Below, piece by piece: positions 42,763 to 51,314 of a stretch of DNA of 64,000 nucleotides; the first letter of the stretch is position 1; every line of letters starts with the position of its first letter. The notes beneath the pieces were generated by a model. The model was not told where the DNA came from. It did no database searches and saw nothing but the letters and a program-made list of their open reading frames with translations. Origin of the DNA: Lentibacter sp. XHP0401 (lineage in GTDB: Bacteria; Pseudomonadota; Alphaproteobacteria; Rhodobacterales; Rhodobacteraceae); the NCBI RefSeq assembly GCF_025751535.1, contig NZ_JAOWLC010000004.1, forward strand, positions 186,001 to 250,000. The letters run 5' to 3'. Made by a program: the position numbers and the translations under genes.

Positions 42763-43779
42763 CTAGTCGAACACGCCTGCGACGCGGCCAAGGAGCATGA
42801 AGGCGCGGGCAGTGCGGGTGCCTGCGAGCTCTGATATCTCGGAATCGCTTGCTTCGGCTTCGAACTGGACGAAGCTTTTGTCAAAGCGGCGCAGGAAGTG
42901 ATGCACCGCGTCCCGGAAGATCGGATCTTCGCGCATACGGCCTGATGTGAGTGCCAGAGACGAGCGGTCACGCACACCGCCAAGGGAGGCGATTTGGCGG
43001 CCGCGTGTGCCTTGGGCGAACTGGCGCCAGATTTCGGGACGGGCCATGTCGGGGTTGAGATCGTCCATGTAGATGCCATCCTGGCTGAGCAGGGTGAGCA
43101 CGTCTTGTGCAGCTTGCACGAGGCCAGCGACAGCGCGGTCTTTGAGCGCGCGGCGGAGGGCGTTGAAGCCTACGGTGTCATCGGCCGTTTCGGGGAAGTT
43201 TATGGCGCGGATGAACTCTTCGCGGCTGATCGAAGGGGCCATATCTTGTGCGGTTGTGCCGAGGGGAAGGGCTGTTTGTGCCTCGGATTGGGCCTCTGGT
43301 GCGGCAGCCGCAGGGCGCTGGCTGCGATTGTCGCGGCTGGAGGTGAAGGTCGCCAGGGCCGTTTCGGTCTTGCGCTGGGCAGCGGCAATTTCATCGAGCT
43401 TGCGGGCGACCGAGGGTTCGGCGCTTATTTTGCCACTCTGACTTTGCACAATGTAGGCGTGGCGGATGGCATCAATTGCGCTTTGCAGGCGCTGGCTTTC
43501 CTCGCGCATGATTTTTGACGAGCGCGCGGCTGTGGCGGCGACCCAGATCATGCCGACGGGCATGAAGACGGCCATCATTGTCATCATGAAGCGCAGCGAG
43601 CCGGAGGCGGTTTCATCGGCAGGCGCATCGGAGGGCAGCAAGAGAAAGAAAATGGCCGCGCCAAAGAGCCAGACGGCCGAAAGACTCAGCGCGATGATCT
43701 CGATCGCGGTGATTTTCTCGGCGGCTTGGCGATCATAGATCCCCAGCGGTGTCGGGCGTGTCTCGTTTGGCTCTGACAT
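42763..43779 (-). CDS. conserved membrane protein with coiled coil
   Basis: A 338-residue protein with two transmembrane helices (residues 25-47 and 63-84) near the N-terminus, then a coiled-coil region (about 90-150) with an Ala/Gln-rich linker, and a helical C-terminal domain (residues 185-330) containing FNALRRALKDRAVAGLVQAA near 205. No enzymatic motif was found. It lies between greA and the DUF2235 gene, all on the minus strand; spacing of 15 bases to greA suggests co-transcription from the greA promoter. Confidence 0.75.
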   Translation of the reverse strand: MSEPNETRPTPLGIYDRQAAEKITAIEIIALSLSAVWLFGAAIFFLLLPSDAPADETASGSLRFMMTMMAVFMPVGMIWVAATAARSSKIMREESQRLQSAIDAIRHAYIVQSQSGKISAEPSVARKLDEIAAAQRKTETALATFTSSRDNRSQRPAAAAPEAQSEAQTALPLGTTAQDMAPSISREEFIRAINFPETADDTVGFNALRRALKDRAVAGLVQAAQDVLTLLSQDGIYMDDLNPDMARPEIWRQFAQGTRGRQIASLGGVRDRSSLALTSGRMREDPIFRDAVHHFLRRFDKSFVQFEAEASDSEISELAGTRTARAFMLLGRVAGVFD

Positions 43780-43794
43780 GGCGCTCTCTTTCGG

Positions 43795-44265
43795 TTAAAC
43801 GAACGCGATTTTCAGGATTTCGTAGCTTCTCTCGCCGCCCGGCGTGCGGACTTCGACGCTGTCGCCTTCTTCTTTTCCGATGAGGGCACGGGCGATGGGG
43901 GAACTCATGTTGAGCAGGCCTTTTTCGATATTGGCCTCGTGCTGGCCGACGATCTGCCAGGTTTTCTCTTCATCGGTGTCTTCATCAACCACAGTCACAG
44001 TCGCGCCGAACTTGATTGTGCCGGAAAGTTTTTTGGGATCAATCACTTCGGCGAGGCTGAGCACAGCCTCAAGCTCCTGGATGCGGCCTTCGATGAAGCC
44101 CTGCTTCTCGCGGGCGGAGTGGTATTCGGCGTTTTCCTTCAAATCGCCGAGCTCGCGCGCTTCCGCGATGGCCGAGATCACGGCGGGACGCTCAACGGAT
44201 TTGAGGTTTTTCAATTCTGCTTCGAGCGCGGCATGGCCAGCGCGTGTCATTGGAAATTTGTCCAT
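43795..44265 (-). CDS. greA: transcription elongation factor GreA
   Basis: A 156-residue Gre factor that rescues backtracked RNA polymerase by stimulating transcript cleavage. The N-terminal coiled coil contains the acidic tip [20 protein letters not shown] near 38-57, where the conserved acidic pair D/E sits; the C-terminal globular domain has [19 protein letters not shown]-like residues near 120. I chose [10 protein letters not shown] at 44265, with AAGG upstream; the earlier ATG is less typical. Confidence 0.95.
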   Translation of the reverse strand: MDKFPMTRAGHAALEAELKNLKSVERPAVISAIAEARELGDLKENAEYHSAREKQGFIEGRIQELEAVLSLAEVIDPKKLSGTIKFGATVTVVDEDTDEEKTWQIVGQHEANIEKGLLNMSSPIARALIGKEEGDSVEVRTPGGERSYEILKIAFV

Positions 44266-44414
44266 TAGACTTGCCTTTATAGTCATTGCGGCGCGGCGCG
44301 CTCGCTTTCGTATTCGTTAAATCACTCTGTCCCACAGATGGGCTGTCTTGCAATAGGGTAAAGGGCGCGGCGCTTCAATGGGCGGAATTTGCCGAGGCGC
44401 TTCCCGGGCGTGCT

Positions 44415-44636
44415 TCAGCTTTCGGGGCAGCCAGTGCCGCCGATGCCATCCCCATCGCAAACCTCAAGGCCGGGCGAGGTGTGCATGGGGGCTTCTTCTA
44501 CCATGACGGGCGCTGCATCAAGCGGGGCCGATGCGGGTGCTGGCGCTGTAGCGCCTTTGAGAAATTCGCCTTCGGGCGCCGCGCAGGCGGCCAGGGCGAG
44601 CAGGGAAAAGAGGGTGAGGGCTGTGCGCTTAATCAT
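44415..44636 (-). CDS. small lipoprotein
   Basis: A 73-residue protein with a lipoprotein signal ending LLALAAC (lipidated Cys18) and a short Pro/Ala-rich mature chain ending with two cysteines (LEVCDGDGIGGTGCPES), which could form a disulfide. No family recognised. It overlaps the end of the DUF6502-like gene and stands in front of greA, separated from it by 149 bases that hold the greA promoter region. Confidence 0.75.
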   Translation of the reverse strand: MIKRTALTLFSLLALAACAAPEGEFLKGATAPAPASAPLDAAPVMVEEAPMHTSPGLEVCDGDGIGGTGCPES

Positions 44637-45399
44637 CGGATGTCTCGCCTGTTGCAGAGTAGAAATACCCTCCTGCCCGAAAGCGTGCGGATGCGCCAGT
44701 GGGAGCTTTCAACTTGAGGGCTTCTGCCTGGCTGGCGATGTCTTCCAGCAGAGCCATTTGGGCGGCATCATAGCTGGCGGTAAGGATTTTCACCTGTGCG
44801 GGTGTGAGGCCTGTGTAATGCGCCGCGCGCTCGAAGTGCAGCGGGTAGGGGCCAAGCACATTTTCGGCGGCAGCGGCAAGGTGATCGCCGACGTTTTCGG
44901 CGAGGTAATCAAGCTGCTCTTCGGAGCCTGCGAGGGGAACATAAGCGTTTTGGGTGAGTTCGACTGTGTCTTTGCAGAGTTTGACCGTGCCTGCCGCGAA
45001 GAGTGTATCGAGCATGGCGCGGGGGTGCACATCCTGACGGACCTCGCGGGCGAGGCTTTCAAAGCTGGGCGCATCGCCTGTGCGGGGCAGGGGCAGAGGC
45101 TTGCCGCTCCGGCTGTAATCAGGGTGCGCTTGCCAGAGCGCGACCAGTCGTGTGAGCGGGTTGGGTTTGGGCGCCTTATGCTCGAACGCGCGCAGGCGGG
45201 CGATGTCGCGTCGTTGCAGGCCTGTCATGACCGAGAGGCGGCTATCGGTGATTTTGCCATCGGATTGCGCGGCTGATTGCTCGGAGGCGGCCTGCACATA
45301 ATGGCCTTTCATCCGCTCCATCAGATCACCAAAGGGAACGCCGCGTGCGACAAGGAGGCGGGCAAGGGGGGCGAGGATATGATCAAGTGTTGGCAGCAT
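44629..45399 (-). CDS. DUF6502-like protein
   Basis: A 256-residue protein whose N-terminus (ILAPLARLLVARGVPFGDLM near 9-28, then a helical hairpin) and RRDIARLRAFE motif near 63-73 fit the DUF6502 family as I know it, possibly containing a helix-turn-helix. Start taken at ATG 45399 (MLPTLDHILA); a longer start would include the repeated operator. It diverges from the VWA lipoprotein gene across two matching 15-base palindromic sites, so it may be its regulator, an inference only. Confidence 0.75.
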   Translation of the reverse strand: MLPTLDHILAPLARLLVARGVPFGDLMERMKGHYVQAASEQSAAQSDGKITDSRLSVMTGLQRRDIARLRAFEHKAPKPNPLTRLVALWQAHPDYSRSGKPLPLPRTGDAPSFESLAREVRQDVHPRAMLDTLFAAGTVKLCKDTVELTQNAYVPLAGSEEQLDYLAENVGDHLAAAAENVLGPYPLHFERAAHYTGLTPAQVKILTASYDAAQMALLEDIASQAEALKLKAPTGASARFRAGGYFYSATGETSDD

Positions 45400-45405
45400 A
45401 ATGGA

Positions 45406-45470
45406 TAAATTGCACATTTATATTGACGAAAGCAAGCGGTGCTTTTATCAGTGTGTAAATTGCACATTAT
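45406..45470. promoter_or_regulatory. paired TAAAT-TGCAC-ATTTA operators in a divergent promoter
   Basis: TAAATTGCACATTTA at 45406-45420 has perfect TAAAT/ATTTA arms around TGCAC. A second, TAAATTGCACATTAT, starts exactly 50 bases later at 45456. A promoter-like pair TTGACG (45423-45428) and TATCAG (45446-45451, 17 bases apart) lies between them, reading towards the VWA gene. Two sites on the same face of DNA, bracketing a promoter, suggest repression by looping or cooperative binding. Confidence 0.6.
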
Positions 45471-45488
45471 TTAGAGTGGAGACGTAAG

Positions 45489-46793
45489 ATGACCCTGTTT
45501 CGAAACAAGATCTGGCTTTCGGGCCTTGCGGCTTTTGCCTTGACGGCTTGTGAAAGCGGGGTGAACCCCGAGGCAATGAGCTTGGAAAGCGCGCCTGTTG
45601 CCTCGGAAACGCGAGGGAGCAGCAGCGCCAGGGGTGCGCCGATGGCGGATGCGATTGTGATGGCGGCGCCTGAGCCGATGTCTGCGCGCATGAGTCCGAG
45701 GGGCAAGCGCGGCGTTGTGACGGCGGGCGATATCGACGACACGCTCAACCTTGCGGCGTTTTCTCGCTATCAGGCGGGGGCGGCGAAGGAGCTGAAGCTG
45801 CCACGGGTGAACCTTGGCGGGATGGTGGCCGCAAGGCTGGTGAGCGGCGATGGCGCGCCTGTTGCGGGGATGGCTTATACGCTGACCAAAATGGGGGCGA
45901 GCCAGCCGTTTCATACGGGGTATAGCGGTGTTGACGGTGTGATCACCGCGTTTCCTGCTGCTCTGGGGGCGAGCGCGCCGCGCGAAGTGATGCTGAAAGT
46001 GTTTGACAGGGGCGTGCAGGTGTCGGGCGATGATTTGCGCACGGGGAGCACCACTATGCCACGCTTGGTTGTGCCTAAAACGGAGGGTTGGACCCCCGAT
46101 TTTATGGACCTGACCTTTGTTTTTGATACGACAGGCAGCATGGGCGACGAACTGGCTTGGCTGACCCGCGAATTTAAGGGGATTGTGCGCGAGGCCAAGC
46201 GGGCGGCGCCGGGCGTCGATATTCGCTTCGGGCTGATTGCTTATCGTGATGATGGCGACCTGTATAAAGTGAAGAACTTTGGCTTCACGAAGAGCCAGCC
46301 CGAGATGCAGAACTGGCTGCGCAGTCTGGATGCCAGTGGCGGTGGGGATTATCCCGAAGCGGCGGCGGAAGCGCTGGAAGCGGCCGTTGCGATGCAATGG
46401 CGGCGCGGCAAGGGCGAGCGGATTGTGTTTCATATTGCCGACGCGCCCGCGCATGACAGCAAGGCCAAGCGCTTTTTGGCGGCGGCTTCCAAAGCAGCGG
46501 CACAGAATGTGCAGATCTTCGGACTTGGCGCGAGCGGTGTTGGAAAGGAAAGCGAGTTTCTGATGCGTCAGGCGGCGCTGGTGAGTGGTGGGCGCTATAT
46601 GTTTCTGACCGATGACAGCGGCGTAGGCCACGCGCATGCGGAGCCGACGATCTCTTGCTACCGTGTGACCAAGTTGAAGGATTTGCTGGTGCGGGTGCTG
46701 GCAAGCGAGCTTTCCGGCCAACGGCGCGAAGCCTCGGGCGGGCAGGTGATCCGCGAAGTGGGAAACTATAACAGGGGTATTTGCGCAGAGTAA
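45489..46793 (+). CDS. VWA-domain lipoprotein
   Basis: A 434-residue protein with a lipoprotein signal (AFALTAC, Cys19) and a von Willebrand A domain with MIDAS motif DTTGSMGDEL near residue 212 and LIAYRDDGD near 246, plus GGGDYPEAAAEALEAA near 282. The N-terminal 200 residues hold a region with Ig-like or carboxypeptidase-regulatory-like character (VNLGGMVAARLVSGDGAPVA near 108). VWA lipoproteins mediate metal-dependent protein contacts in the periplasm or at the outer membrane. Preceded by a GGAG ribosome binding site. Confidence 0.9.
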   Translation: MTLFRNKIWLSGLAAFALTACESGVNPEAMSLESAPVASETRGSSSARGAPMADAIVMAAPEPMSARMSPRGKRGVVTAGDIDDTLNLAAFSRYQAGAAKELKLPRVNLGGMVAARLVSGDGAPVAGMAYTLTKMGASQPFHTGYSGVDGVITAFPAALGASAPREVMLKVFDRGVQVSGDDLRTGSTTMPRLVVPKTEGWTPDFMDLTFVFDTTGSMGDELAWLTREFKGIVREAKRAAPGVDIRFGLIAYRDDGDLYKVKNFGFTKSQPEMQNWLRSLDASGGGDYPEAAAEALEAAVAMQWRRGKGERIVFHIADAPAHDSKAKRFLAAASKAAAQNVQIFGLGASGVGKESEFLMRQAALVSGGRYMFLTDDSGVGHAHAEPTISCYRVTKLKDLLVRVLASELSGQRREASGGQVIREVGNYNRGICAE

Positions 46794-46874
46794 CCTGCCC
46801 GAAACCTTCCAAGAGGCGGCCATGCTCGTGCCACATTGTGTTGGTTTTTATAGCCAAACAAGAACAACCAGGGC

Positions 46875-47885
46875 ATGGGCATGGCCGACCATCAGACATT
46901 TTTTCTGCGCTATTGTTTGCGCTTTACCCTTTTTGCGCTGGCATTTGGCTTTATTGTTCGTGGCTTTTCGTTTGCCTATCTGCCTGCCTTTCTGGCCGGG
47001 AACCTCTCGGTAGCCCAGATGATGGTGACAGGGAAGACGGGGCTTTTTGTCGTGCCGATCTGCTTTGGATATCTGATCTATAATCGTTTTAAGAGCATTG
47101 AGATTGTAGGTGCTCTTTTTGGGGCGGCGCTGTTGTGTAGCTCGTTTATCATTATCAAGACAACCATCCCGTTGATGATGCCGTATTGGGCCGACCCGAT
47201 GCTGGCCGCTTGGGACAAGGCGCTTTTTGGCGGTGTGCATGCTTATGAATGGAGCCATGGGTTTACGCCTTATATGAGCGCAAATTGGGCTATGATGTTT
47301 TATATGCCTGTCTGGGCGATCTCGATGCTTTTGTTTCCTGCCTTTGTTGTGCTGGTCGAGACAGACGCGGTGCGCAAGCAGACCTATCTGAAGATCTATT
47401 TTTACATGTGGCTTGTATTGGGGCTGGGGGTCGCGACGCTGATGAGTTCGGCGGGGCCGATCTATCATGACAGGCTGATCGGAGCCGAGGCCTTTGCCGG
47501 TATGCAAGCGAGCCTTGCCAGTGTGGGCTTTGAGAACACCTCTGTGCGGATGCTTCAGGAAGGGCTTTGGGGAGCCTATGAGGCGGATGGCGGACAACAA
47601 TTGCAGGGCAGCGGAATTTCGGCATTCCCCTCGATGCATGTGGCCATGGCGACGCTTTGGGCCTGTTACCTGACCGAGCGCAGCAAGTGGCTGGCTCCTC
47701 TCGGCATTGGATATGCGGCGCTGATCCTGTTTTTGTCTGTCTTTACAGGGTGGCATTATGCTGTGGACGGGATTTTCTCGATTGCGGCGGTTGCTCTGGC
47801 TTGTGCCGCTCCTTGGCTTTTTCGGCTGCTGCGCGGGGCCAAGTTTTCCCCGGAGGGGAGAAAACTTCGGGAATCTGCCATCTGA
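46875..47885 (+). CDS. PAP2-family membrane phosphatase
   Basis: A 336-residue polytopic membrane protein with the PAP2 motif set at the C-terminus: SAFPSMHVAMATLW near 248-261 and GWHYAVDGI near 290-298, containing the catalytic histidines. Earlier helices and SSAGPIYHDRLIG near 192 agree with inositol phosphorylceramide synthase-like phosphatases or lipid phosphate phosphatases. The substrate is unknown; undecaprenyl-pyrophosphate or a lipid phosphate are possible. Confidence 0.85.
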   Translation: MGMADHQTFFLRYCLRFTLFALAFGFIVRGFSFAYLPAFLAGNLSVAQMMVTGKTGLFVVPICFGYLIYNRFKSIEIVGALFGAALLCSSFIIIKTTIPLMMPYWADPMLAAWDKALFGGVHAYEWSHGFTPYMSANWAMMFYMPVWAISMLLFPAFVVLVETDAVRKQTYLKIYFYMWLVLGLGVATLMSSAGPIYHDRLIGAEAFAGMQASLASVGFENTSVRMLQEGLWGAYEADGGQQLQGSGISAFPSMHVAMATLWACYLTERSKWLAPLGIGYAALILFLSVFTGWHYAVDGIFSIAAVALACAAPWLFRLLRGAKFSPEGRKLRESAI

Positions 47886-48004
47886 CGTGTGGAAACTCTC
47901 TGCAAATGCGAAGAATCCGCCTAGCTGCGATTGACGCCGTGGCTTGAAGGCATGTAATTCTGCGTGAAATATTATTACCCAGATGCGCAAGAGGGAAACA
48001 GAAC

Positions 48005-49648
48005 ATGTCCGACACAGCACGCGAGACTATGGAATACGATGTCGTAATCGTTGGTGCGGGGCCTGCCGGGCTTTCGGCTGCGATCCGCCTTAAACAGCTG
48101 GATGCGGACTTGCAGGTTGTGGTTCTGGAAAAGGGCTCGGAAGTGGGCGCGCATATTCTTTCGGGGGCTGTACTTGACCCATGCGGGCTGGACAAGCTGA
48201 TCCCTGACTGGAAGAAAAAAGGCGCTCCGCTGAATGTGCCTGTGAAAGACGATAACTTCTATATGCTCGGCGAAGCGGGCGGTGTGCGTATTCCCAACTT
48301 TCCGATGCCGCCATTGATGAACAACCATGGCAATTACATTGTTTCCATGGGCAATGTCTGCCGCTGGATGGCGGAGCAGGCGGAGGAACTGGGTGTCGAG
48401 ATATTCCCCGGGATGGCGTGTAGCGAGCTTGTCTATGAGGGCGACCGTATCAAAGGTGTTGTCGCCGGTGTTTTCGGGCTTGAGGCCGATGGCAGCATCG
48501 GGCCGAACAGCGAACCGGGTATGGAGCTGCACGGCAAGTATGTGTTCCTCTCCGAGGGTGTGCGCGGGAGCCTGTCGAAAGAGGTGATTGCGAAATACAA
48601 TCTCTCGGACGGGCATGAACCGCAGAAATTCGGCCTTGGTATGAAAGAGATCTGGGAGATCGACCCCGCCAAGCACAAAGAAGGCAGCGTGACTCATACG
48701 ATGGGCTGGCCGCTTAATGGCAATGCAGGCGGTGGTTCGTTTATTTACCACCTTGATAAAAATCAGGTTTATGTCGGGTTTGTGGTTCACTTGAATTACA
48801 AGAACCCCTATCTTTATCCCTACATGGAATTCCAGCGTTTCAAGCACCATCCGATGGTGGCGGAGCTTCTGGAAGGCGGCAAGCGTGTGGCTTATGGCGC
48901 GCGCGCGATCAGCGAGGGCGGCTATCAGTCTATGCCCAAGATGGTTGCGCCCGGTGTGGCGATGCTGGGTTGCTCTGTGGGCATGGTCAACGTGCCGCGC
49001 ATCAAGGGCAACCATAATGCGATGCTTTCGGGTATGGCGGCGGCCGAGGCGGCGCATGAGGCTATCAAGGCAGGCCGCGAGGGTGACGAGTTGACAGCTT
49101 ACGAGACCGAAGTGCGCACGGGTGCAATTGGTAAAGACCTCAAGAAAGTGCGCAACGTGAAACCGATGTGGTCGAAGTGGGGCCTCTTGCCTTCTCTGGT
49201 TGCGGGTGGCTTGGACATGTGGACCAACACCTTCGGCTTTTCGCTGTTCGGCACGATGAAGCACGGCAAGAACGACGCGGACAGCACCGAGCCCGCTGCG
49301 GCGCATAAAGAGATTGCTTACCCCAAGCCGGACGGCAAACTGAGCTTTGACCGCCTCACCAACGTGAGCTTCTCGATGACCAACCACGAGGAGAGCCAGC
49401 CTGCGCATCTCAAGCTCAAGGATGCGAGCATTCCTGTTTCGGTGAACCTGCCGAAGTTTGCAGGGCCCTCGGCGCGTTATTGCCCTGCGGGTGTCTATGA
49501 GTTTGTCGAGAAGGATGGCGAGCAGCAGTTTGTGATCAACTTCCAGAACTGCGTGCATTGCAAGACATGTGATATCAAAGACCCGAGCCAGAACATCAAC
49601 TGGACCACGCCGCAAGGCGGGGACGGGCCGAACTATCCGAATATGTAA
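48005..49648 (+). CDS. electron transfer flavoprotein-ubiquinone oxidoreductase
   Basis: A 547-residue inner-membrane enzyme passing electrons from ETF (fed by acyl-CoA dehydrogenases) to ubiquinone. FAD-binding VIVGAGPAGLSAAIRLK at residues 13-29, conserved FPMPPLMNNHGNYIVSMG near 100 and GEGGYQSMPKM-like residues near 305 are visible. The C-terminal [4Fe-4S] ferredoxin-like domain has Cys near 493 (YCPAGVYEF) and NCVHCKTCDIKDPSQNINW near 517. Directly linked in function to acyl-CoA dehydrogenases such as the one at 32.4 kb. Confidence 0.96.
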   Translation: MSDTARETMEYDVVIVGAGPAGLSAAIRLKQLDADLQVVVLEKGSEVGAHILSGAVLDPCGLDKLIPDWKKKGAPLNVPVKDDNFYMLGEAGGVRIPNFPMPPLMNNHGNYIVSMGNVCRWMAEQAEELGVEIFPGMACSELVYEGDRIKGVVAGVFGLEADGSIGPNSEPGMELHGKYVFLSEGVRGSLSKEVIAKYNLSDGHEPQKFGLGMKEIWEIDPAKHKEGSVTHTMGWPLNGNAGGGSFIYHLDKNQVYVGFVVHLNYKNPYLYPYMEFQRFKHHPMVAELLEGGKRVAYGARAISEGGYQSMPKMVAPGVAMLGCSVGMVNVPRIKGNHNAMLSGMAAAEAAHEAIKAGREGDELTAYETEVRTGAIGKDLKKVRNVKPMWSKWGLLPSLVAGGLDMWTNTFGFSLFGTMKHGKNDADSTEPAAAHKEIAYPKPDGKLSFDRLTNVSFSMTNHEESQPAHLKLKDASIPVSVNLPKFAGPSARYCPAGVYEFVEKDGEQQFVINFQNCVHCKTCDIKDPSQNINWTTPQGGDGPNYPNM

Positions 49649-49657
49649 GCGGCGAAC

Positions 49658-49685
49658 GGGCGGGGGATGACCCCGCCCTTTTTGT
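49658..49685 (+). terminator. intrinsic terminator of the ETF-QO gene
   Basis: GGGCGGGG (49658-49665), loop GATGA, CCCCGCCC (49671-49678), then TTTTTGTTT. A textbook rho-independent terminator located ten bases after the stop codon. Confidence 0.9.
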
Positions 49686-49848
49686 TTGTGAGGTGGGCCT
49701 AAACCGGAGGTATAGGCGGCTATGTCGCGGGGTTTAGAGACGCAGATTAGGCTTTTGGGTCAATAGGATTTGTGCACAGGATAGGCATGTTGAGGCGCAA
49801 GGGCGAGATGCTTCTTGCCTGAAACTCAAACCTGAAAGGGACAATGCA

Positions 49849-50103
49849 ATGATCCGTAAATTTATCCTCCCCGCCGTTCTGATGAGCGCTTTGGCTGCCC
49901 CTGCTTTTGCGAGCGACACAGTCCAGCTCAATGATGAGAACACCACGAAAATCCGCGCGATGCTGACCGAGCAGGGCTACGAGGTTGCCAAGATCAAGCT
50001 CGAAGATGGTATGTATGAAGCCTATGCACGCAAAGATGGGCAGCGCTACGAGGTCTATCTTGATGCGGCTTTCAATATTGTAAAAACAGACCTTGATGAT
50101 TGA
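49849..50103 (+). CDS. secreted PepSY-domain protein
   Basis: An 84-residue periplasmic protein: signal peptide to about residue 21 (LAAPAFA), then one PepSY domain (TTKIRAMLTEQGYEVAKIKL, DGMYEAYARKDGQRYEVYLD), a fold often involved in peptidase inhibition or metal/redox sensing. It is followed by a hairpin and then a cytochrome b561 gene and a LuxR-type membrane regulator, forming the cassette described in the findings. Confidence 0.9.
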   Translation: MIRKFILPAVLMSALAAPAFASDTVQLNDENTTKIRAMLTEQGYEVAKIKLEDGMYEAYARKDGQRYEVYLDAAFNIVKTDLDD

Positions 50104-50112
50104 TCTGGGCGA

Positions 50113-50138
50113 GGGGTGCGGGATGACCGCGCCCCTTT
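50113..50138 (+). terminator. hairpin between PepSY and cytochrome b561 genes
   Basis: GGGGTGCGG (50113-50121), loop GATGA, CCGCGCCCC (50127-50135), then TTT. The loop GATGA is identical to that of the terminator at 49658. With only a short T run it may be a partial terminator setting a high PepSY-to-b561 ratio. Confidence 0.6.
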
Positions 50139-50157
50139 CGAATGAGGGGGACGGGAT

Positions 50158-50682
50158 ATGAAACATATCTATGTTTGGGACATTTTTGTACGCTGCTTTC
50201 ATTGGTTGCTTGTGCTCGGCTTTGCTGCCAACGCGCTGATTATTGATGATGACAGCAAGTTACACATCTGGGTGGGGTATTGCGTACTGGCGCTTGTGCT
50301 GGCGCGGATTGTTTGGGGCTTTGTTGGCCGTGGATATGCACGATTTGCGAGTTTTCCACCAAGCGTTCGTGGTGCTGCCGCGCAGTTGACCGACATAGCC
50401 ACACAGCGAAATCATGCCCATGTCGGGCATTCACCGCTTGGCGCGCTCATGATTTATAATCTCATCGCTTCTCTTCTGGTGCTAGGCCTGTCGGGCTATC
50501 TTATGACGACCGATATGTTCTGGGGCACAGAATGGACTGAGGAATTGCACGAGCTGGCGGCGATCTGGACAGAAGCTTCGGTGATTGTTCATATTCTTGC
50601 GGCTCTCTTCGAGAGCAAGCGCACCAGAGTAAACCTGCCAAAGGCTATGGTGACTGGCTTTAAGGACATGCCCGAAGAATAG
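50158..50682 (+). CDS. cytochrome b561-type membrane protein
   Basis: A 174-residue membrane protein with four helices and the histidines expected for heme b binding: HWLLVLGFAAN near residue 13, HSPLGALMIYN near 89, ELHELAAIWTEASVIVHILA near 129. It belongs to the bacterial cytochrome b561/Ni-Fe-hydrogenase-b-like family, which transfers electrons across the inner membrane. It sits between the PepSY gene and the LuxR-type gene; starts MKHIYVWDIFVRCFHWLLVL. Confidence 0.88.
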   Translation: MKHIYVWDIFVRCFHWLLVLGFAANALIIDDDSKLHIWVGYCVLALVLARIVWGFVGRGYARFASFPPSVRGAAAQLTDIATQRNHAHVGHSPLGALMIYNLIASLLVLGLSGYLMTTDMFWGTEWTEELHELAAIWTEASVIVHILAALFESKRTRVNLPKAMVTGFKDMPEE

Positions 50683-50690
50683 GGGGGAAG

Positions 50691-51209
50691 ATGCCGATCA
50701 ACAAGATGTCTCGTTTCCCGCTCGGGCTTTTTCTTTTGATGGTCGTGCAGTTCTTCTGCGCGGTGTTCTTCATCGGTGATGTTGTGGCTGATTACCGCGC
50801 GATGGGCGGGCTTACGGGGGGCATTCACTTCTGGGTTGAAGTTTTTGCGACCGTTAGCCTGTTTGTAACGATTGCCTTTGAGGCGAAGTTCCTGCTGCGC
50901 TTGTTGCGGCGAGAGGCGCATTTACAAGACAGATTGCGGCTTGCGAGCGCGGCTGTTTATGATGTGATCGAGGCCCAGTTTGACGAGTGGGCGCTCTCGC
51001 CCGCGGAAGTGGATGTGGCGACCTTTCTTGTGAAGGGGCTTGATATTGCCGAGATTGCACATGTGCGCGGATGTGCGGAAGGCACGGTGAAAGCGCATCT
51101 GAACGCGATTTACCGCAAGTCAGGCACGCACAGCCGCGGCGAGCTTCTGAGCGTGGTGATTGATGTGCTTCTGGGGCAGGAGGCCGCGGGGAGCGGCACA
51201 GCTGGTTAG
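50691..51209 (+). CDS. membrane-tethered LuxR-family regulator
   Basis: A 172-residue protein with two transmembrane helices (about residues 9-30 and 45-69) and a C-terminal GerE-type helix-turn-helix (residues 99-160, WALSPAEVDVATFLVKGLD, AEGTVKAHLNAIYRKSG). No receiver or ligand domain is visible, so a signal probably arrives through the membrane, perhaps from the cytochrome b561 encoded eight bases upstream. LuxR-type domains fixed to the membrane are uncommon. Confidence 0.85.
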   Translation: MPINKMSRFPLGLFLLMVVQFFCAVFFIGDVVADYRAMGGLTGGIHFWVEVFATVSLFVTIAFEAKFLLRLLRREAHLQDRLRLASAAVYDVIEAQFDEWALSPAEVDVATFLVKGLDIAEIAHVRGCAEGTVKAHLNAIYRKSGTHSRGELLSVVIDVLLGQEAAGSGTAG

Positions 51210-51314
51210 GGGCCGCTTTTCTGCTCATTCAGCGATGCTGGCGCGCCTTCAACTTGCTTTTACGTTTCCCATGTTTAGATTGGAAACAGCAGATATAAAA
51301 AGAGGGCCGCAGGT

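Noticed and set aside
47975-49615. 546-codon frame antisense to the ETF-QO gene
   Set aside because: Shadow frame; the sense strand has conserved FAD and Fe-S motifs.
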